Part shown: positions 50,850 to 59,071 of the stretch, one piece after another | Position numbering within the stretch: the first letter of the stretch is position 1 | Layout of the letters: every line of letters begins with the position of its first letter | Origin: a virus | IMG/VR virus record: IMGVR_UViG_3300017963_000197 | Location: 62,001 to 126,000 of that record | Length of the DNA stretch: 64,000 nucleotides | Strand: one strand, 5' to 3' | Position numbers and translations under genes: made by a program | Notes under the pieces: model-generated | The model's database searches: none | Told to the model about the DNA's origin: nothing | Seen by the model: only the letters and a program-made list of their open reading frames with translations

Positions 50850-51437
50850 TCAAATCTCCAAAAGTATTAGTTCACCGACTGCGTCCAATTCCCCTTCGAG
50901 GTTGACACCACCAACAACGATCATCTGTTGGTACTGGGGGATGGTTACAATGTCCCCAGCGGGAACCGTTTCGTAACTGAAGTTATCGACCCCGCCCCCT
51001 CCGCCTCCCGCACGGATAAGAGGGTTCAACTTCGTGGACCAACCGTAATCTGTGTCCCCCTCGCGAGTCTCCGTAACAAATCCGACACGGGTGCTAAAAG
51101 CCGTGAGGGAGAAAAGGCCGAACGTGATCTCTATGGGTCCGCCCGTGCCCGTGACCCAACTCTTGAAACCTAACGCCCGCCCAGTTGCTGCGGGAAACAC
51201 ACACGTGACGACGGTCGTCGGAGTCGTAACTAAGTGTGTGCCAGGGTTGACATCGGTGAGAGGCGGAGCGGTGGATAGCTCATCGGTTCCGAAGATTTGA
51301 AGATACCATTCAACAACGCTTGTTGCGTCCTGTAGCTTGATACTAATCGTATTGCCCGGAGTTACATCCACTCCGTCCGTGGTCGGAACGAAAGGACCAA
51401 CTCCATCTTGAACTAGGCATACAGGGGAAAGAGGCAT
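50850..51437 (-). CDS. virion beta-domain protein, 195 aa
   Basis: ATG 51437 with a GGAGTG ribosome site (MPLSPVCLVQDGVGPFVPTT) is preferred over one 54 nt upstream. The sequence is nearly all beta (VTPGNTISIKLQDATSVVEW, VVTCVFPAATGRALGFKSWV) with a Gly-rich hinge (IRAGGGGGGVDNFSYETV). It lacks the shared N-terminal module and may be the first (partner) subunit of the fibre cluster. Confidence 0.6.
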   Translation of the reverse strand: MPLSPVCLVQDGVGPFVPTTDGVDVTPGNTISIKLQDATSVVEWYLQIFGTDELSTAPPLTDVNPGTHLVTTPTTVVTCVFPAATGRALGFKSWVTGTGGPIEITFGLFSLTAFSTRVGFVTETREGDTDYGWSTKLNPLIRAGGGGGGVDNFSYETVPAGDIVTIPQYQQMIVVGGVNLEGELDAVGELILLEI

Positions 51438-51529
51438 TTCACTCCAAGCGGACCGATAGATAAAAAACGGGTTATGCGAGCCTTTCCACAAGTTGCCGTT
51501 ACATAAGGAAAAATTTACGGGCCTCTCAT

Positions 51530-51538
51530 GGTGTAAGA
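51530..51538 (+). promoter_or_regulatory. GGTGTAAGA promoter element
   Basis: Plus strand, 6 nt before ATG 51545; the intervening AGGAAA may help initiation. Confidence 0.5.
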
Positions 51539-51544
51539 AGGAAA

Positions 51545-52120
51545 ATGGTCTACCCCGACTCCGAATTCATCAAACACGGTGAGTCCCTCATCACACCGTT
51601 TGACCCGAAACGAGTTCAGCCAGCCAGCTATGATCTGAGCCTGTATGAAGAACTGCTCGTCCCGAAGCCCGTAGGCCCGACCGGGACCCGACCCGTCAAC
51701 CGCGTGGTAGATCTACGCGAGGACAACCCTAAGAAACTCATAGAGTCTGTTAAAATAAAGGATCGGTACGAACTTATCCCAGGAGCCTGTGTCCTGGGTT
51801 CGACCGTGGAGACAGTCCATTGTCCTACAAACGCCGCCGCGAGAGTCGAAGGCAAGTCCAGTTTGGGACGGCTTTTCTTAGCGGTACACGTTACGGCCGG
51901 ATTCATCGATCCCGGCTTCAACGGCCAAGTGACCTTAGAGATCGTCAATCACGGACCCTGGACAGTGGTCCTTTGGACTGGGATGCCGATCGCCCAAATC
52001 AACTTTTCAACGCTTCTTTACACTTGCGACAGACCTTACGGGTCCCCGGTGTTGGACAGCCACTACCAGGGACAACGAGGGCCAACTGCCGCTGCGGGAG
52101 AACGGAGTAAGAAACGGTGA
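51545..52120 (+). CDS. dcd: dCTP deaminase / dUTPase-superfamily protein
   Basis: QPASYDLSL near residue 26, RVEGKSSLGRLFLAVHVTAG (about 99-118) and FIDPGFNGQVTLEI (about 119-132, catalytic Glu) match the Dcd active-site order. Enzymes of this family deaminate dCTP or hydrolyse dUTP to balance nucleotides during phage replication. At 191 aa the size is normal. A C-terminal basic tail ends RSKKR. The next gene overlaps by 4 nt. Confidence 0.88.
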   Translation: MVYPDSEFIKHGESLITPFDPKRVQPASYDLSLYEELLVPKPVGPTGTRPVNRVVDLREDNPKKLIESVKIKDRYELIPGACVLGSTVETVHCPTNAAARVEGKSSLGRLFLAVHVTAGFIDPGFNGQVTLEIVNHGPWTVVLWTGMPIAQINFSTLLYTCDRPYGSPVLDSHYQGQRGPTAAAGERSKKR

Positions 52121-52395
52121 GCGCAGTCTTAGAATTACCTTGCAAGAAATGTGGAAAGTCAACATCACACCAATATCAGGAATCTCCGGGTAGAGACCCC
52201 TCCTGGAATTGTGTGACCTGCGACCACAATGTGGAACCAAGGTTCGTACAACAGTTGATCGACTCCTCCGAAGATTGGAAGACGAGAGCTTTGCGAGCCG
52301 AAGGGCACCTCGAAACGAATCAAAAGGCGAAAGCCCGTGGCCGGGCGTGGGGCGGCAAAGCGCCAGACCGCTTCATGCGTTACAGATTTCGTTAA
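52117..52395 (+). CDS. zinc-ribbon protein, 92 aa
   Basis: GTG start inside the preceding stop (GTGA). CKKCGKSTSH and CVTCDHNVEP give a four-Cys ribbon. The C-terminal half is basic (NQKAKARGRAWGGKAPDRFM, RYRFR). Probably a nucleic-acid-binding accessory. Ends 4 nt into the opposite gene. Confidence 0.6.
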   Translation: MSAVLELPCKKCGKSTSHQYQESPGRDPSWNCVTCDHNVEPRFVQQLIDSSEDWKTRALRAEGHLETNQKAKARGRAWGGKAPDRFMRYRFR

Positions 52396-52784
52396 CGCCG
52401 GTCGTAAGTGGGGGCCGTCGTGTGGGCCGACATCGTACGTCGCGCCCTCAGGTAGGTGCCAAGCTGATTCAAGGACGGTAACGGCATCTCTGGGGTCAGT
52501 TCCCCCGGCTCGATGAACACGAGCTTCTCAAAATCGCTTTTCAGCTTGGAAACAGGTACCTTGGCCACAGCCGCCTCCAAAACCGGTACCACGTTTTCGT
52601 CCAAGACAATCGGGTTGTTCCTGACCCACTCCAACGGGTACCAATCAAGGTTGTCTTTATCGAAGCGTCCGACCCAGTACCCGTCTGTCACGAGCCAATC
52701 ACCACGACGGACCCTGGCCCGTTGACCCCCTTTTGGGCCAGTCAGGTTTTTGTCCCTCACCACAATATAAAAGCCTGAACGCAT
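52392..52784 (-). CDS. hypothetical protein, 130 aa
   Basis: From ATG 52784 (MRSGFYIVVRDKNLTGPKGG) the N-terminal half is a small barrel-like region with Trp-rich strands (RRGDWLVTDGYWVGRFDKDN, DWYPLEWVRNNP). The C-terminal half is helical. An in-frame TTG 18 nt upstream is an alternative start. A protective or DNA-binding fold is possible, but none is recognised. Confidence 0.5.
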   Translation of the reverse strand: MRSGFYIVVRDKNLTGPKGGQRARVRRGDWLVTDGYWVGRFDKDNLDWYPLEWVRNNPIVLDENVVPVLEAAVAKVPVSKLKSDFEKLVFIEPGELTPEMPLPSLNQLGTYLRARRTMSAHTTAPTYDRR

Positions 52785-52829
52785 GTTTTTGGTTTTTGAC
52801 AAAAGGAATGTTTAGGTAGCTGGGGGTGT

Positions 52830-53216
52830 ATGTGTAAGCCCTATATGGAAGACTTTTTCGAACTGGAAAGACGCGCCCGAGAGGCGGCCGACCAAAAAGT
52901 ACAACCGCGACAAGCCGCCCTGAAAGTAGGCGACTTCTTCGTCCGTCAAGCCCACGGGTTGACGGTTTACAGCGAAGTTCTGGACGCAGCCGCCCTTATT
53001 CTTGACGGGCGTGCGGTCGAGGACCTCACCGAAGAAGAACGAGAAGAGTACGAGGGTGTGCGTGACTCGTACAAGGAGATGGAAAATTATCGCTTCACTC
53101 GCTCGTACAGCCGCGTCTGTCCCAAAGGTGAGCTAGGTGACGTTCACGTGTCCACGGTATCTCGTGTGATCTCGCGTGAAGAATTCCGTGCCGCTCAGAA
53201 AAACGAGTGGGCATAG
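52830..53216 (+). CDS. hypothetical protein, 128 aa
   Basis: MCKPYMEDFFELERRAREAA starts a charged helix, followed by a strand region (VGDFFVRQAHGLTVYSEVLD), an acidic helix (DLTEEEREEYEGVRDSYKE) and a C-terminal strand (GDVHVSTVSRVISREEF). GGTGTATGTG overlaps the ATG, so the promoter may sit right at the start. Not recognised. Confidence 0.5.
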   Translation: MCKPYMEDFFELERRAREAADQKVQPRQAALKVGDFFVRQAHGLTVYSEVLDAAALILDGRAVEDLTEEEREEYEGVRDSYKEMENYRFTRSYSRVCPKGELGDVHVSTVSRVISREEFRAAQKNEWA

Positions 53217-53247
53217 ATCAAATAAGTTCTTTTGCGAACACTAAGGC

Positions 53248-53583
53248 ATGTTAGTGGATCTCTCTAATTATCCATCGACGAAAAAAGGGGTTGAGGCTCT
53301 TGTACAAGACCTAACCCCTACCATCGCTGATCTATGGAAAATAGAACGGGAAGATCACACGGATGATCTGGTAGCGATCATCGACGCCCACACCAATCGA
53401 GTTTCTCTGAAAGCGCGGACCGAAGTCCATAAGCAACTTAAGAAGTTTAATCCGAATGTAGACATCCTTAAGCGCATCGAGAAGCCCGCGTCGAAGCCGA
53501 ACGGCACCGTGCGAATCTGGACCATCATTGGGTTCTCCAATGGTAAGGTTTGCGCCCTTCCGATGGTGTTAGCTCGAAGCTAG
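53248..53583 (+). CDS. hypothetical protein, 111 aa
   Basis: MLVDLSNYPSTKKGVEALVQ, a helical N-terminal half with LWKIEREDHTDDLVAIIDAH, then a basic middle (KARTEVHKQLKKFNPNVDIL) and a strand end (VRIWTIIGFSNGKVCALPMV). Converges with the Fic gene, sharing 15 nt. Possibly a replication or regulatory protein; not recognised. Confidence 0.5.
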   Translation: MLVDLSNYPSTKKGVEALVQDLTPTIADLWKIEREDHTDDLVAIIDAHTNRVSLKARTEVHKQLKKFNPNVDILKRIEKPASKPNGTVRIWTIIGFSNGKVCALPMVLARS

Positions 53584-54174
53584 GACCGGTGGGCGTAGGC
53601 CCCATTCAGCACTAGGATGGTTTCGAATCACGTCCAAGTAAAACTCGCGCCCCTCCTCGCACGGGATGATCCACGGACTGACATCAACCAACAGTGCGTG
53701 GTTGACGAGTAGCACCCGTCCGACCTTCCCGTTGTACAACTCGTAAGGATGTATGTTCTCGAACTCGCTGTGTAACGACCAGAGTTCGTTCACTTTCCAA
53801 TTCAGGGTGACAGACTTCTTGGTTCGCAGAGCGTTGATCGTCCTTTGGACGGAACGATTCCAGGCCCACATACAATACGGAACATGCTGGGCCTCCAATA
53901 TAGGGTTGAGTCCAATTTTGACATTACGCTTACGGAGCTTCTCAGCTAAAGGGTGGTCCCGCAATAACAGCCTGTGCGTGGCGTGCGGTAATGCGAACCG
54001 GCTCTCGGCCGCCATCCGGATAGCATAGATAACAGCCTCCCGGTGCCCGTCGTAAACGAGAGTCCCAGGCTCGCTTGGACCCGGTTGCGGATCAATCATA
54101 TTCGACTCCACAATGAAGTCGTGGACCCAATCCTTGGTCAACTCGGCCTGATAGAGTAGTTCTGACTCTTCCAC
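53569..54174 (-). CDS. Fic/Doc-domain protein
   Basis: IHPYELYNGKVGR (141-153) fits the Fic motif H-x-F/Y-x-x-x-N-G-K-x-x-R; the usual Asp/Glu and first Gly are replaced, as in some Doc-like relatives. An upstream helix FALPHATHRLL and the motif-containing helix match the fold. Fic enzymes transfer AMP or phosphate to host proteins. It directly follows, by 1 nt, a ribbon-helix-helix-like gene, the order of a toxin-antitoxin pair. Confidence 0.7.
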   Translation of the reverse strand: MEESELLYQAELTKDWVHDFIVESNMIDPQPGPSEPGTLVYDGHREAVIYAIRMAAESRFALPHATHRLLLRDHPLAEKLRKRNVKIGLNPILEAQHVPYCMWAWNRSVQRTINALRTKKSVTLNWKVNELWSLHSEFENIHPYELYNGKVGRVLLVNHALLVDVSPWIIPCEEGREFYLDVIRNHPSAEWGLRPPVLASS

Positions 54175-54175
54175 A

Positions 54176-54469
54176 CTACCTCGGTTTTATAATCTTCCGT
54201 GGCGTTGTATCCCGTTTAGCCACTTGCATGAGGTGGCGAATCTCTCGTTCCTGGGTTTTTGTAGGCCCCCGGACAGTCAGTTGCGTAAGAGGTGTAGACC
54301 AGCCGTAATAACGTGCCTCTGACTTCAAACCCTCTTCCAGTATCCATTGTAGATAGGTCTGGTACCCTATCTCGTGGTAGGCCGCGCCTTGTCGTAACGC
54401 TTTGAGCACGTCAGGCTTGAGCCTTATTTTAACGTGTACCCTGGAAGCCGGTTTACGTTTTGACGCCAT
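54176..54469 (-). CDS. ribbon-helix-helix (CopG/BrnA-like) protein, antitoxin candidate
   Basis: From ATG 54469: basic N-terminus MASKRKPASRVHVK, the ribbon RVHVKIRLKPDVLKAL and helices QGAAYHEIGYQTYLQWILEE, a typical RHH DNA-binding core. It lies upstream of the Fic-like gene and probably represses the pair. ATG 54469 is chosen because a GGTGTAGAG element ends 7 nt upstream. Its start codon overlaps the divergent gene's ATG by 2 bp. Confidence 0.7.
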   Translation of the reverse strand: MASKRKPASRVHVKIRLKPDVLKALRQGAAYHEIGYQTYLQWILEEGLKSEARYYGWSTPLTQLTVRGPTKTQEREIRHLMQVAKRDTTPRKIIKPR

Positions 54470-55094
54470 GGACGACTCTACACCGCTGTTAGAAACAATG
54501 GAATACGGACAGCTTACTGTTGAAACCTTGGACGACGTGACCCCTCGATTGAGAGAGTTCACCGTCGATCTTATCAAGCGGCTCCGCGCCTGTGAAATCG
54601 ATGTGGAGACAACGACAGTTTACCTATTAAACTCCACGGACCATCCAATCGAAGTACCGTCCTCAGGGGACGGCGTTCCTATTGAGATGAATTTTGACGC
54701 GACGCTGCCGGTCTGGGCACCAGAACCCAGAGCGAGACTTCAAGCCAGTTTTAATCACGGGAGACGTTACTACTTCGTAGAACGGGGCAAGAAGGCCAGT
54801 AACGCCAAGTTCGCCATGGCCAGGGTGTTAAAACGCTTTCTCACAGAGATCAAGATAGAGGAACGTAAGCGGCGACTGGCAGTAGAAAAAGAAGAGAAAG
54901 CCGTCCAAGCAGCGCAGCGTTTCAAGGTCATGGCGGAAGAGCTTGGAATCCCCATGGCCGGGGACCCACCCCAGATTAAGAAGGGGAACGTCCAGGTATC
55001 GTGCCAGCCTCAAAAATCGACCGAAGTGCGCCTCTCCATAAGTATTCCCCACGCCCAAGCCGTTGAAATCATTACTAAATACATGAAAGAATAG
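54468..55094 (+). CDS. hypothetical protein, 208 aa
   Basis: ATG 54468 gives MDDSTPLLETMEYGQLTVET. N-terminal alpha/beta region, then a charged coiled coil (TEIKIEERKRRLAVEKEEKA, VQAAQRFKVMAEELG) and a C-terminal strand (TEVRLSISIPHAQAVEIITK). The start codon overlaps that of the RHH gene on the other strand, so initiation of the two may be mutually exclusive. Not recognised. Confidence 0.55.
   Translation: MDDSTPLLETMEYGQLTVETLDDVTPRLREFTVDLIKRLRACEIDVETTTVYLLNSTDHPIEVPSSGDGVPIEMNFDATLPVWAPEPRARLQASFNHGRRYYFVERGKKASNAKFAMARVLKRFLTEIKIEERKRRLAVEKEEKAVQAAQRFKVMAEELGIPMAGDPPQIKKGNVQVSCQPQKSTEVRLSISIPHAQAVEIITKYMKE
54476..54484 (-). promoter_or_regulatory. GGTGTAGAG promoter element of the RHH-Fic pair
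   Basis: It lies inside the first codons of the divergent plus-strand gene, 6 nt before ATG 54469. Confidence 0.45.
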
Positions 55095-55163
55095 ATTCCG
55101 CCTTAGGTTAATTACCGCCGCTGTGTAATTCCGGGTAGGAGAGAAGTTTTATGTTGGAGGCTT

Positions 55164-55712
55164 ATGGCGGAAAAGAAAGCTGAACAGGTGGCCTTGTTGG
55201 ACCTGGATGGTTCGCTGGCCGACTTCGACGCCCGCATGAAGGAGAAGCTGTTGGAGTTGCAATCGCCGGGTGAACCCACGGGTTCATCTGACTGGATAAG
55301 CGCCCGCAGAGATCTCATCAAACGACAACCTGGGTTCTGGATGTCCCTGGCTCCCATTCCCTTCGGTATCAGCCTCTACCATCTGTTGGGAGAACTGGGC
55401 TACACCCGGATGATCCTGACAAAAGGTCCGAGAACCAACACGGGTGCGTGGGCCGAAAAAGTGGCGTGGTGTCTTGAGCATGTCCCCGAAGCCGACATCA
55501 CGATCACTCAAGACAAGGGCCTTGTCTACGGCAAGGTGCTCTACGATGACTGGGTGCCGTACATTACCCGGTGGTTAGAATGGCGTCCGAGAGGCAAGGT
55601 GCTCATGCTCGACGCGGCCCACAACAGCGAATTTGAACACCCAAACGTGCTGCGTTGCTATCGAGACCCCCTCGAAACACAACGAAGCGAGATCCTGGAG
55701 TTTCTGAGGTGA
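55164..55712 (+). CDS. HAD-superfamily 5'(3')-deoxyribonucleotidase-like protein
   Basis: HAD motif I LLDLDGSLADF (11-21, nucleophile Asp13, Asp15), motif II/III region MILTKGPRTNTG and YDDWVPYI (motif IV) match NT5C-type nucleotidases, which dephosphorylate deoxynucleoside monophosphates. A TTGGAGG ribosome site precedes the ATG. Together with the dCTP deaminase-like protein it would shape nucleotide pools. Confidence 0.82.
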   Translation: MAEKKAEQVALLDLDGSLADFDARMKEKLLELQSPGEPTGSSDWISARRDLIKRQPGFWMSLAPIPFGISLYHLLGELGYTRMILTKGPRTNTGAWAEKVAWCLEHVPEADITITQDKGLVYGKVLYDDWVPYITRWLEWRPRGKVLMLDAAHNSEFEHPNVLRCYRDPLETQRSEILEFLR

Positions 55713-55715
55713 GTT

Positions 55716-56078
55716 ATGAACGCAAACAAGGACCCCGCCGAAAGGCGCGAACACCAATTCCCGTTGGGATCGTTGGTCAAAGTCAAGGTGGATTTGACGC
55801 AACGGAATACGGACGACAACATCAAAATCAATCTCGTCGGGGACTGCCAGCTATACATCGTCGGCCACCTCTTCGACAGTTCTGGTGAACCCTTCTACAT
55901 GGTCTCCGACCTGCCTGTGGCCTACCCGGTGGACGAAGACTCTCAAAGCTGGTCCCGGCTAACATTCAGTTCCATGGCCACAGTCCTGGAGTATTTCTTC
56001 GAGGACGAGGTGGAACTTCTCGACAAGAAACCTCGTACCCTCTGTCCGACCTTGCACAACTGGCTCGAAAAGGAGTAA
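55716..56078 (+). CDS. hypothetical protein, 120 aa
   Basis: Starts 3 nt after the nucleotidase stop with GGTGAGTT before the ATG. After a basic start (MNANKDPAERREHQFPLG) the sequence is beta-rich (SLVKVKVDLTQRNTDDNIKI, CQLYIVGHLFDSSGEPFYM) and ends helical/basic. Possibly a small barrel; not recognised. Confidence 0.5.
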   Translation: MNANKDPAERREHQFPLGSLVKVKVDLTQRNTDDNIKINLVGDCQLYIVGHLFDSSGEPFYMVSDLPVAYPVDEDSQSWSRLTFSSMATVLEYFFEDEVELLDKKPRTLCPTLHNWLEKE

Positions 56079-56081
56079 CAC

Positions 56082-56621
56082 ATGGGACTATCCGTTTACG
56101 TAAGAACCTATATCGCCGTGGAAGCGTCTCTGTCATCGTTTTTCACGGACACAGGGGAACGAACCGCCATCTGCACCCGGTACGAGTGTCACGAGGTCAG
56201 CGAGACCGCGAAGTTCTGCGAGCATTGCGGAGCAGCGGTAGGGCAAAAGGCCACAATGAAACCCACAGAAGCTTTCGCGGCTTTCTGTGAAAAGGCCGGG
56301 GCCACCCCAGAGAGCGCCTTCGAGCAACTGAAAGATGGTGATTGGGAGTGGTCTAACGACGAGGGAGAGAGCCACCCGGTCGGCTGGTACGCCGTCAATC
56401 CGGTGGAAGATTCCGAGAGCCGGGGAGAACGGCTCATGGCTCTGGGTGTCCGACTGGTGAACCACAACTTGGACGGGTGGGTCCGCGAAGCCAGGGTAGA
56501 CGAACTATCCTACACAGCCAGCGACCTCACGAAGCTCTCCAGGATCGTCCTCGAACTGATGTCCGAGTTAAGGATCGACGGCACACCCAAGCTATATGTC
56601 CAGGGCTATATGTCCTACTAA
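56082..56621 (+). CDS. zinc-binding hypothetical protein, 179 aa
   Basis: MGLSVYVRTYIAVEASLSSF is a strand-like start similar to the operon protein at 5.9 kb (MGYSIYVAARS). ICTRYECHE plus FCEHCGAAVG form a zinc ribbon at about 30-52. An acidic C-terminal half follows with DWEWSNDEGESHPVGWYAVN. AAGGAG ribosome site. It overlaps the long opposite gene by 4 nt. Confidence 0.6.
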   Translation: MGLSVYVRTYIAVEASLSSFFTDTGERTAICTRYECHEVSETAKFCEHCGAAVGQKATMKPTEAFAAFCEKAGATPESAFEQLKDGDWEWSNDEGESHPVGWYAVNPVEDSESRGERLMALGVRLVNHNLDGWVREARVDELSYTASDLTKLSRIVLELMSELRIDGTPKLYVQGYMSY

Positions 56622-58765
56622 CCTTCTGGCACTACCTCTAGGTCGTCGGGCTGGACTCTACTGACCCGCCTCCGGTCGCCCTCCTCCTCTTGTATCGTCA
56701 GACCCTTACTGGAGTGGTGGACGACCTTCCACAAAGTACCGGCAGCGTACCCTTCTTCTCCGGTGGTGGCGATTGCTCGAACGAGTCTCACCCGCTTGCC
56801 GAGAAATTTCTCATGCTGCTTCCGGCGTTCATAAGCTAAACGACCCGCCCATGTGCTGGTCTTTGGGGCTGGTTCCGGTGGCTCCGGTACCTTGCGGTTC
56901 CCAGCATGATACTCTTCGGCTTCCAGCAACCACGGTGCCCATTGTAGATACTCAGCGCGGGTACGTGGGTCTTCAAAGAACCGCCGAAAATCTCCCGGTG
57001 TGTAGGCGTCTACGTTGAACACTTGATCCTGGTCGATGGTCGCCGTTGTCCGGAACTTCTTGCCGTAGTTGTCGTAGGTCGTACCATCCCGGTGCCACGC
57101 ATACACACACCGTTTTTTACGAGGCTCGTACTTCGCGACTCGTTCAAGCATGGCGGGGCCTGGATTGCCGTACTGGTTCCGACGCTTCTCGCCATGCTCT
57201 TCGTCAGCGAGCCAAGCCCTATGCTGGCCCACAGTCACAGACCCCGTTTTGAGGCTCGCGTTCACCCGCTTGTGATACGCCGCGAAGTCTGGCTTCTCGC
57301 CTCCAACCAGGGCGCGGCTCGCGTCATAGACAAACTCCAAGGCTTGGCTGGAACCACCACGGGACCAGATCTTCCACGGAGGGTGGGGGTGCAAGACGGG
57401 CGACCGATCCAACAAGCCCTGAATGATGATACCGATCCGGTTATATTGCCGCATCTCGTCAGCGATTTTCTTTTGGATGTCGTCGTAGTAGATGTTGTCC
57501 GTCTCAAACGGCTCGTAGTTACGGCTGGGGTCGTCGGACCAGAAATGCGGAAGCCAAGGCTCCCTTTCGTCGAAGTCCTCGCCCGCTGCTTTGGCGGCTT
57601 TCTTGCGGTCCCTCCAAGCCTTGTGCTTAGCCTTATGTTCTCTCTTGGCTGTCTTGTGCTCGGCTTCTTTACGTTTGTGTTCCTCGATAAGCCCCTGATA
57701 CTGGTCATCGGTAATAATCTGATCGACTCTGCCCGCAAAGGTCTTCGCCCAAAGTTTGGTTCCCGCAGTCAACCAGTGGTGGTTGGTGTCTGGGAACAGT
57801 TGCTCACCAAACTCCAACTGAGTGTTCATGCGGTAAATCTTCTCGCCGTTCCGAATGTAGAGAAAGGTTAGCCTGTCAGCTTCCATTTCCGCGACGGCTC
57901 TAAAGAAATCGATGTACGAGTGGATTTCCCGGTACTTATCGTGCCGTCGGACTCGGAACGCCACGATGCAACGAGGGAAGGGTAGGATACGGTCGCGGTG
58001 TTCGGGTTGGGCGAGCCAGGAATCGAAAGCACGAAGATCTTTAAACTCCATACCCCCGGCTTGGTACTCAACAAGACACTCCTCGTCCATGTAGCACCGA
58101 CGCTGCATGAGCCTGATCTTCTCAGTCATCTTGGCAGGTTCGCCGTCAACGATCAGTTCTACCTCCTCGGTCAAACCCGCGTATAGTTCCACATTGAAGA
58201 TGCGATTCTCGATGAGGTCGAGCGCCCCTTTCATTTGCTTGACCTGGGCACGCATCGGAAGGGTCTCGGCTTTCATCCATTTTGCGAGACTCCTGTTGGC
58301 GTCTTCGATCTCCTTGAACAGTTCCGGGAGTTCCTGGTCCTTAGCCTTAATAAGAGCGGTCTTATAGGCACCCACGTCCACGTTGGTGTCGAGCTTGGCC
58401 AGGGCGTGTCCCTCAGACTCGCCCGAAGGCAAAGCGGCGGAGGAGCCAACCCCAAGGCGAGCAGTCAACGCTTCGACCTCTGCCATGAGACGGCGGACTT
58501 CTTCTTTCTGTCCGTGGATGTTTTGTTGAATCACCCGCGAAGCATCTGGTTCCAGGCGGCACTCGGAATGGAATTGATCCACATGGACACGCACGGTCGA
58601 GCCGTCGATGCTGGTGATCTCTGTGTAGTTAGATCCCAGATGTGTGACGCACCCTAACCACTCTTCATCGTCGTCTGTAACCCAATACCACTGGGCCAGT
58701 TTTGCGTCGTCGTCAACAACGGTCTCAGCCGTCGAAGAGTTATCTATCTTCTTGAGTTTGGTCAC
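56618..58765 (-). CDS. large unknown phage protein, 715 aa
   Basis: GTG start at 58765 (MTKLKKIDNSSTAETVVDDD); a GGCGTAGTAT promoter variant lies upstream. An N-terminal coiled coil (VIQQNIHGQKEEVRRLMAEV), a mixed central domain with RILPFPRCIVAFRVRRHDKY, a basic charged stretch (RKEAEHKTAKREHKAKHKAW) and a C-terminal domain with WKVVHHSSKGLTIQEEEGDR. I recognise no domain. Size and placement fit a virion or DNA-transaction scaffold; longest reading frame here. Confidence 0.6.
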   Translation of the reverse strand: MTKLKKIDNSSTAETVVDDDAKLAQWYWVTDDDEEWLGCVTHLGSNYTEITSIDGSTVRVHVDQFHSECRLEPDASRVIQQNIHGQKEEVRRLMAEVEALTARLGVGSSAALPSGESEGHALAKLDTNVDVGAYKTALIKAKDQELPELFKEIEDANRSLAKWMKAETLPMRAQVKQMKGALDLIENRIFNVELYAGLTEEVELIVDGEPAKMTEKIRLMQRRCYMDEECLVEYQAGGMEFKDLRAFDSWLAQPEHRDRILPFPRCIVAFRVRRHDKYREIHSYIDFFRAVAEMEADRLTFLYIRNGEKIYRMNTQLEFGEQLFPDTNHHWLTAGTKLWAKTFAGRVDQIITDDQYQGLIEEHKRKEAEHKTAKREHKAKHKAWRDRKKAAKAAGEDFDEREPWLPHFWSDDPSRNYEPFETDNIYYDDIQKKIADEMRQYNRIGIIIQGLLDRSPVLHPHPPWKIWSRGGSSQALEFVYDASRALVGGEKPDFAAYHKRVNASLKTGSVTVGQHRAWLADEEHGEKRRNQYGNPGPAMLERVAKYEPRKKRCVYAWHRDGTTYDNYGKKFRTTATIDQDQVFNVDAYTPGDFRRFFEDPRTRAEYLQWAPWLLEAEEYHAGNRKVPEPPEPAPKTSTWAGRLAYERRKQHEKFLGKRVRLVRAIATTGEEGYAAGTLWKVVHHSSKGLTIQEEEGDRRRVSRVQPDDLEVVPEG

Positions 58766-59071
58766 GGGGGCTTACCTATACTACGCCAGAAGCCCCAGGA
58801 ATCTAAGAAAAATATTTTCCCTTTAGATTACCAGGACTTCCGGTGTACTACCTGGGATTAACACACCTGACGACCGCAAACAATCCTGGAATCAGGTTGA
58901 CTTCGCAGGAACAGACCGGGACTAATAGAACTCTCAAACCACGGCTACTAGAACGCTCAAATTTATATAATCTATTCCCTGCGCCATTTTCGTCAATTTG
59001 ACTTTTTATATTATCTATGCTACACTTAAAAATAATGGAAGATCAGATCACACTCAAATCGGAGGAGAAAG
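58766..59071. other. AT-rich divergent intergenic region
   Basis: Holds the promoter of the GHKL-peptidase gene on the plus strand and, on the minus strand, the GGCGTAGTAT element for the 715-aa gene. The middle (58820-58990) has no gene or strong hairpin. Confidence 0.5.
58998..59026 (+). promoter_or_regulatory. Sigma-70-type promoter
   Basis: TTGACT (58998-59003), a 17-bp spacer and TACACT (59021-59026) match a host housekeeping promoter. This is the clearest -35/-10 pair in the window and suggests early expression of the next gene. Confidence 0.6.

Noticed and set aside
56082-56465. Minus-strand frames within the zinc-ribbon gene at 56.1 kb
   Set aside because: Shadows without ribosome sites; the plus-strand gene has a good AAGGAG site.
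57023-57871. 282-codon plus-strand frame opposite the 715-aa gene
   Set aside because: No start signals, and its composition mirrors the opposite coding strand.
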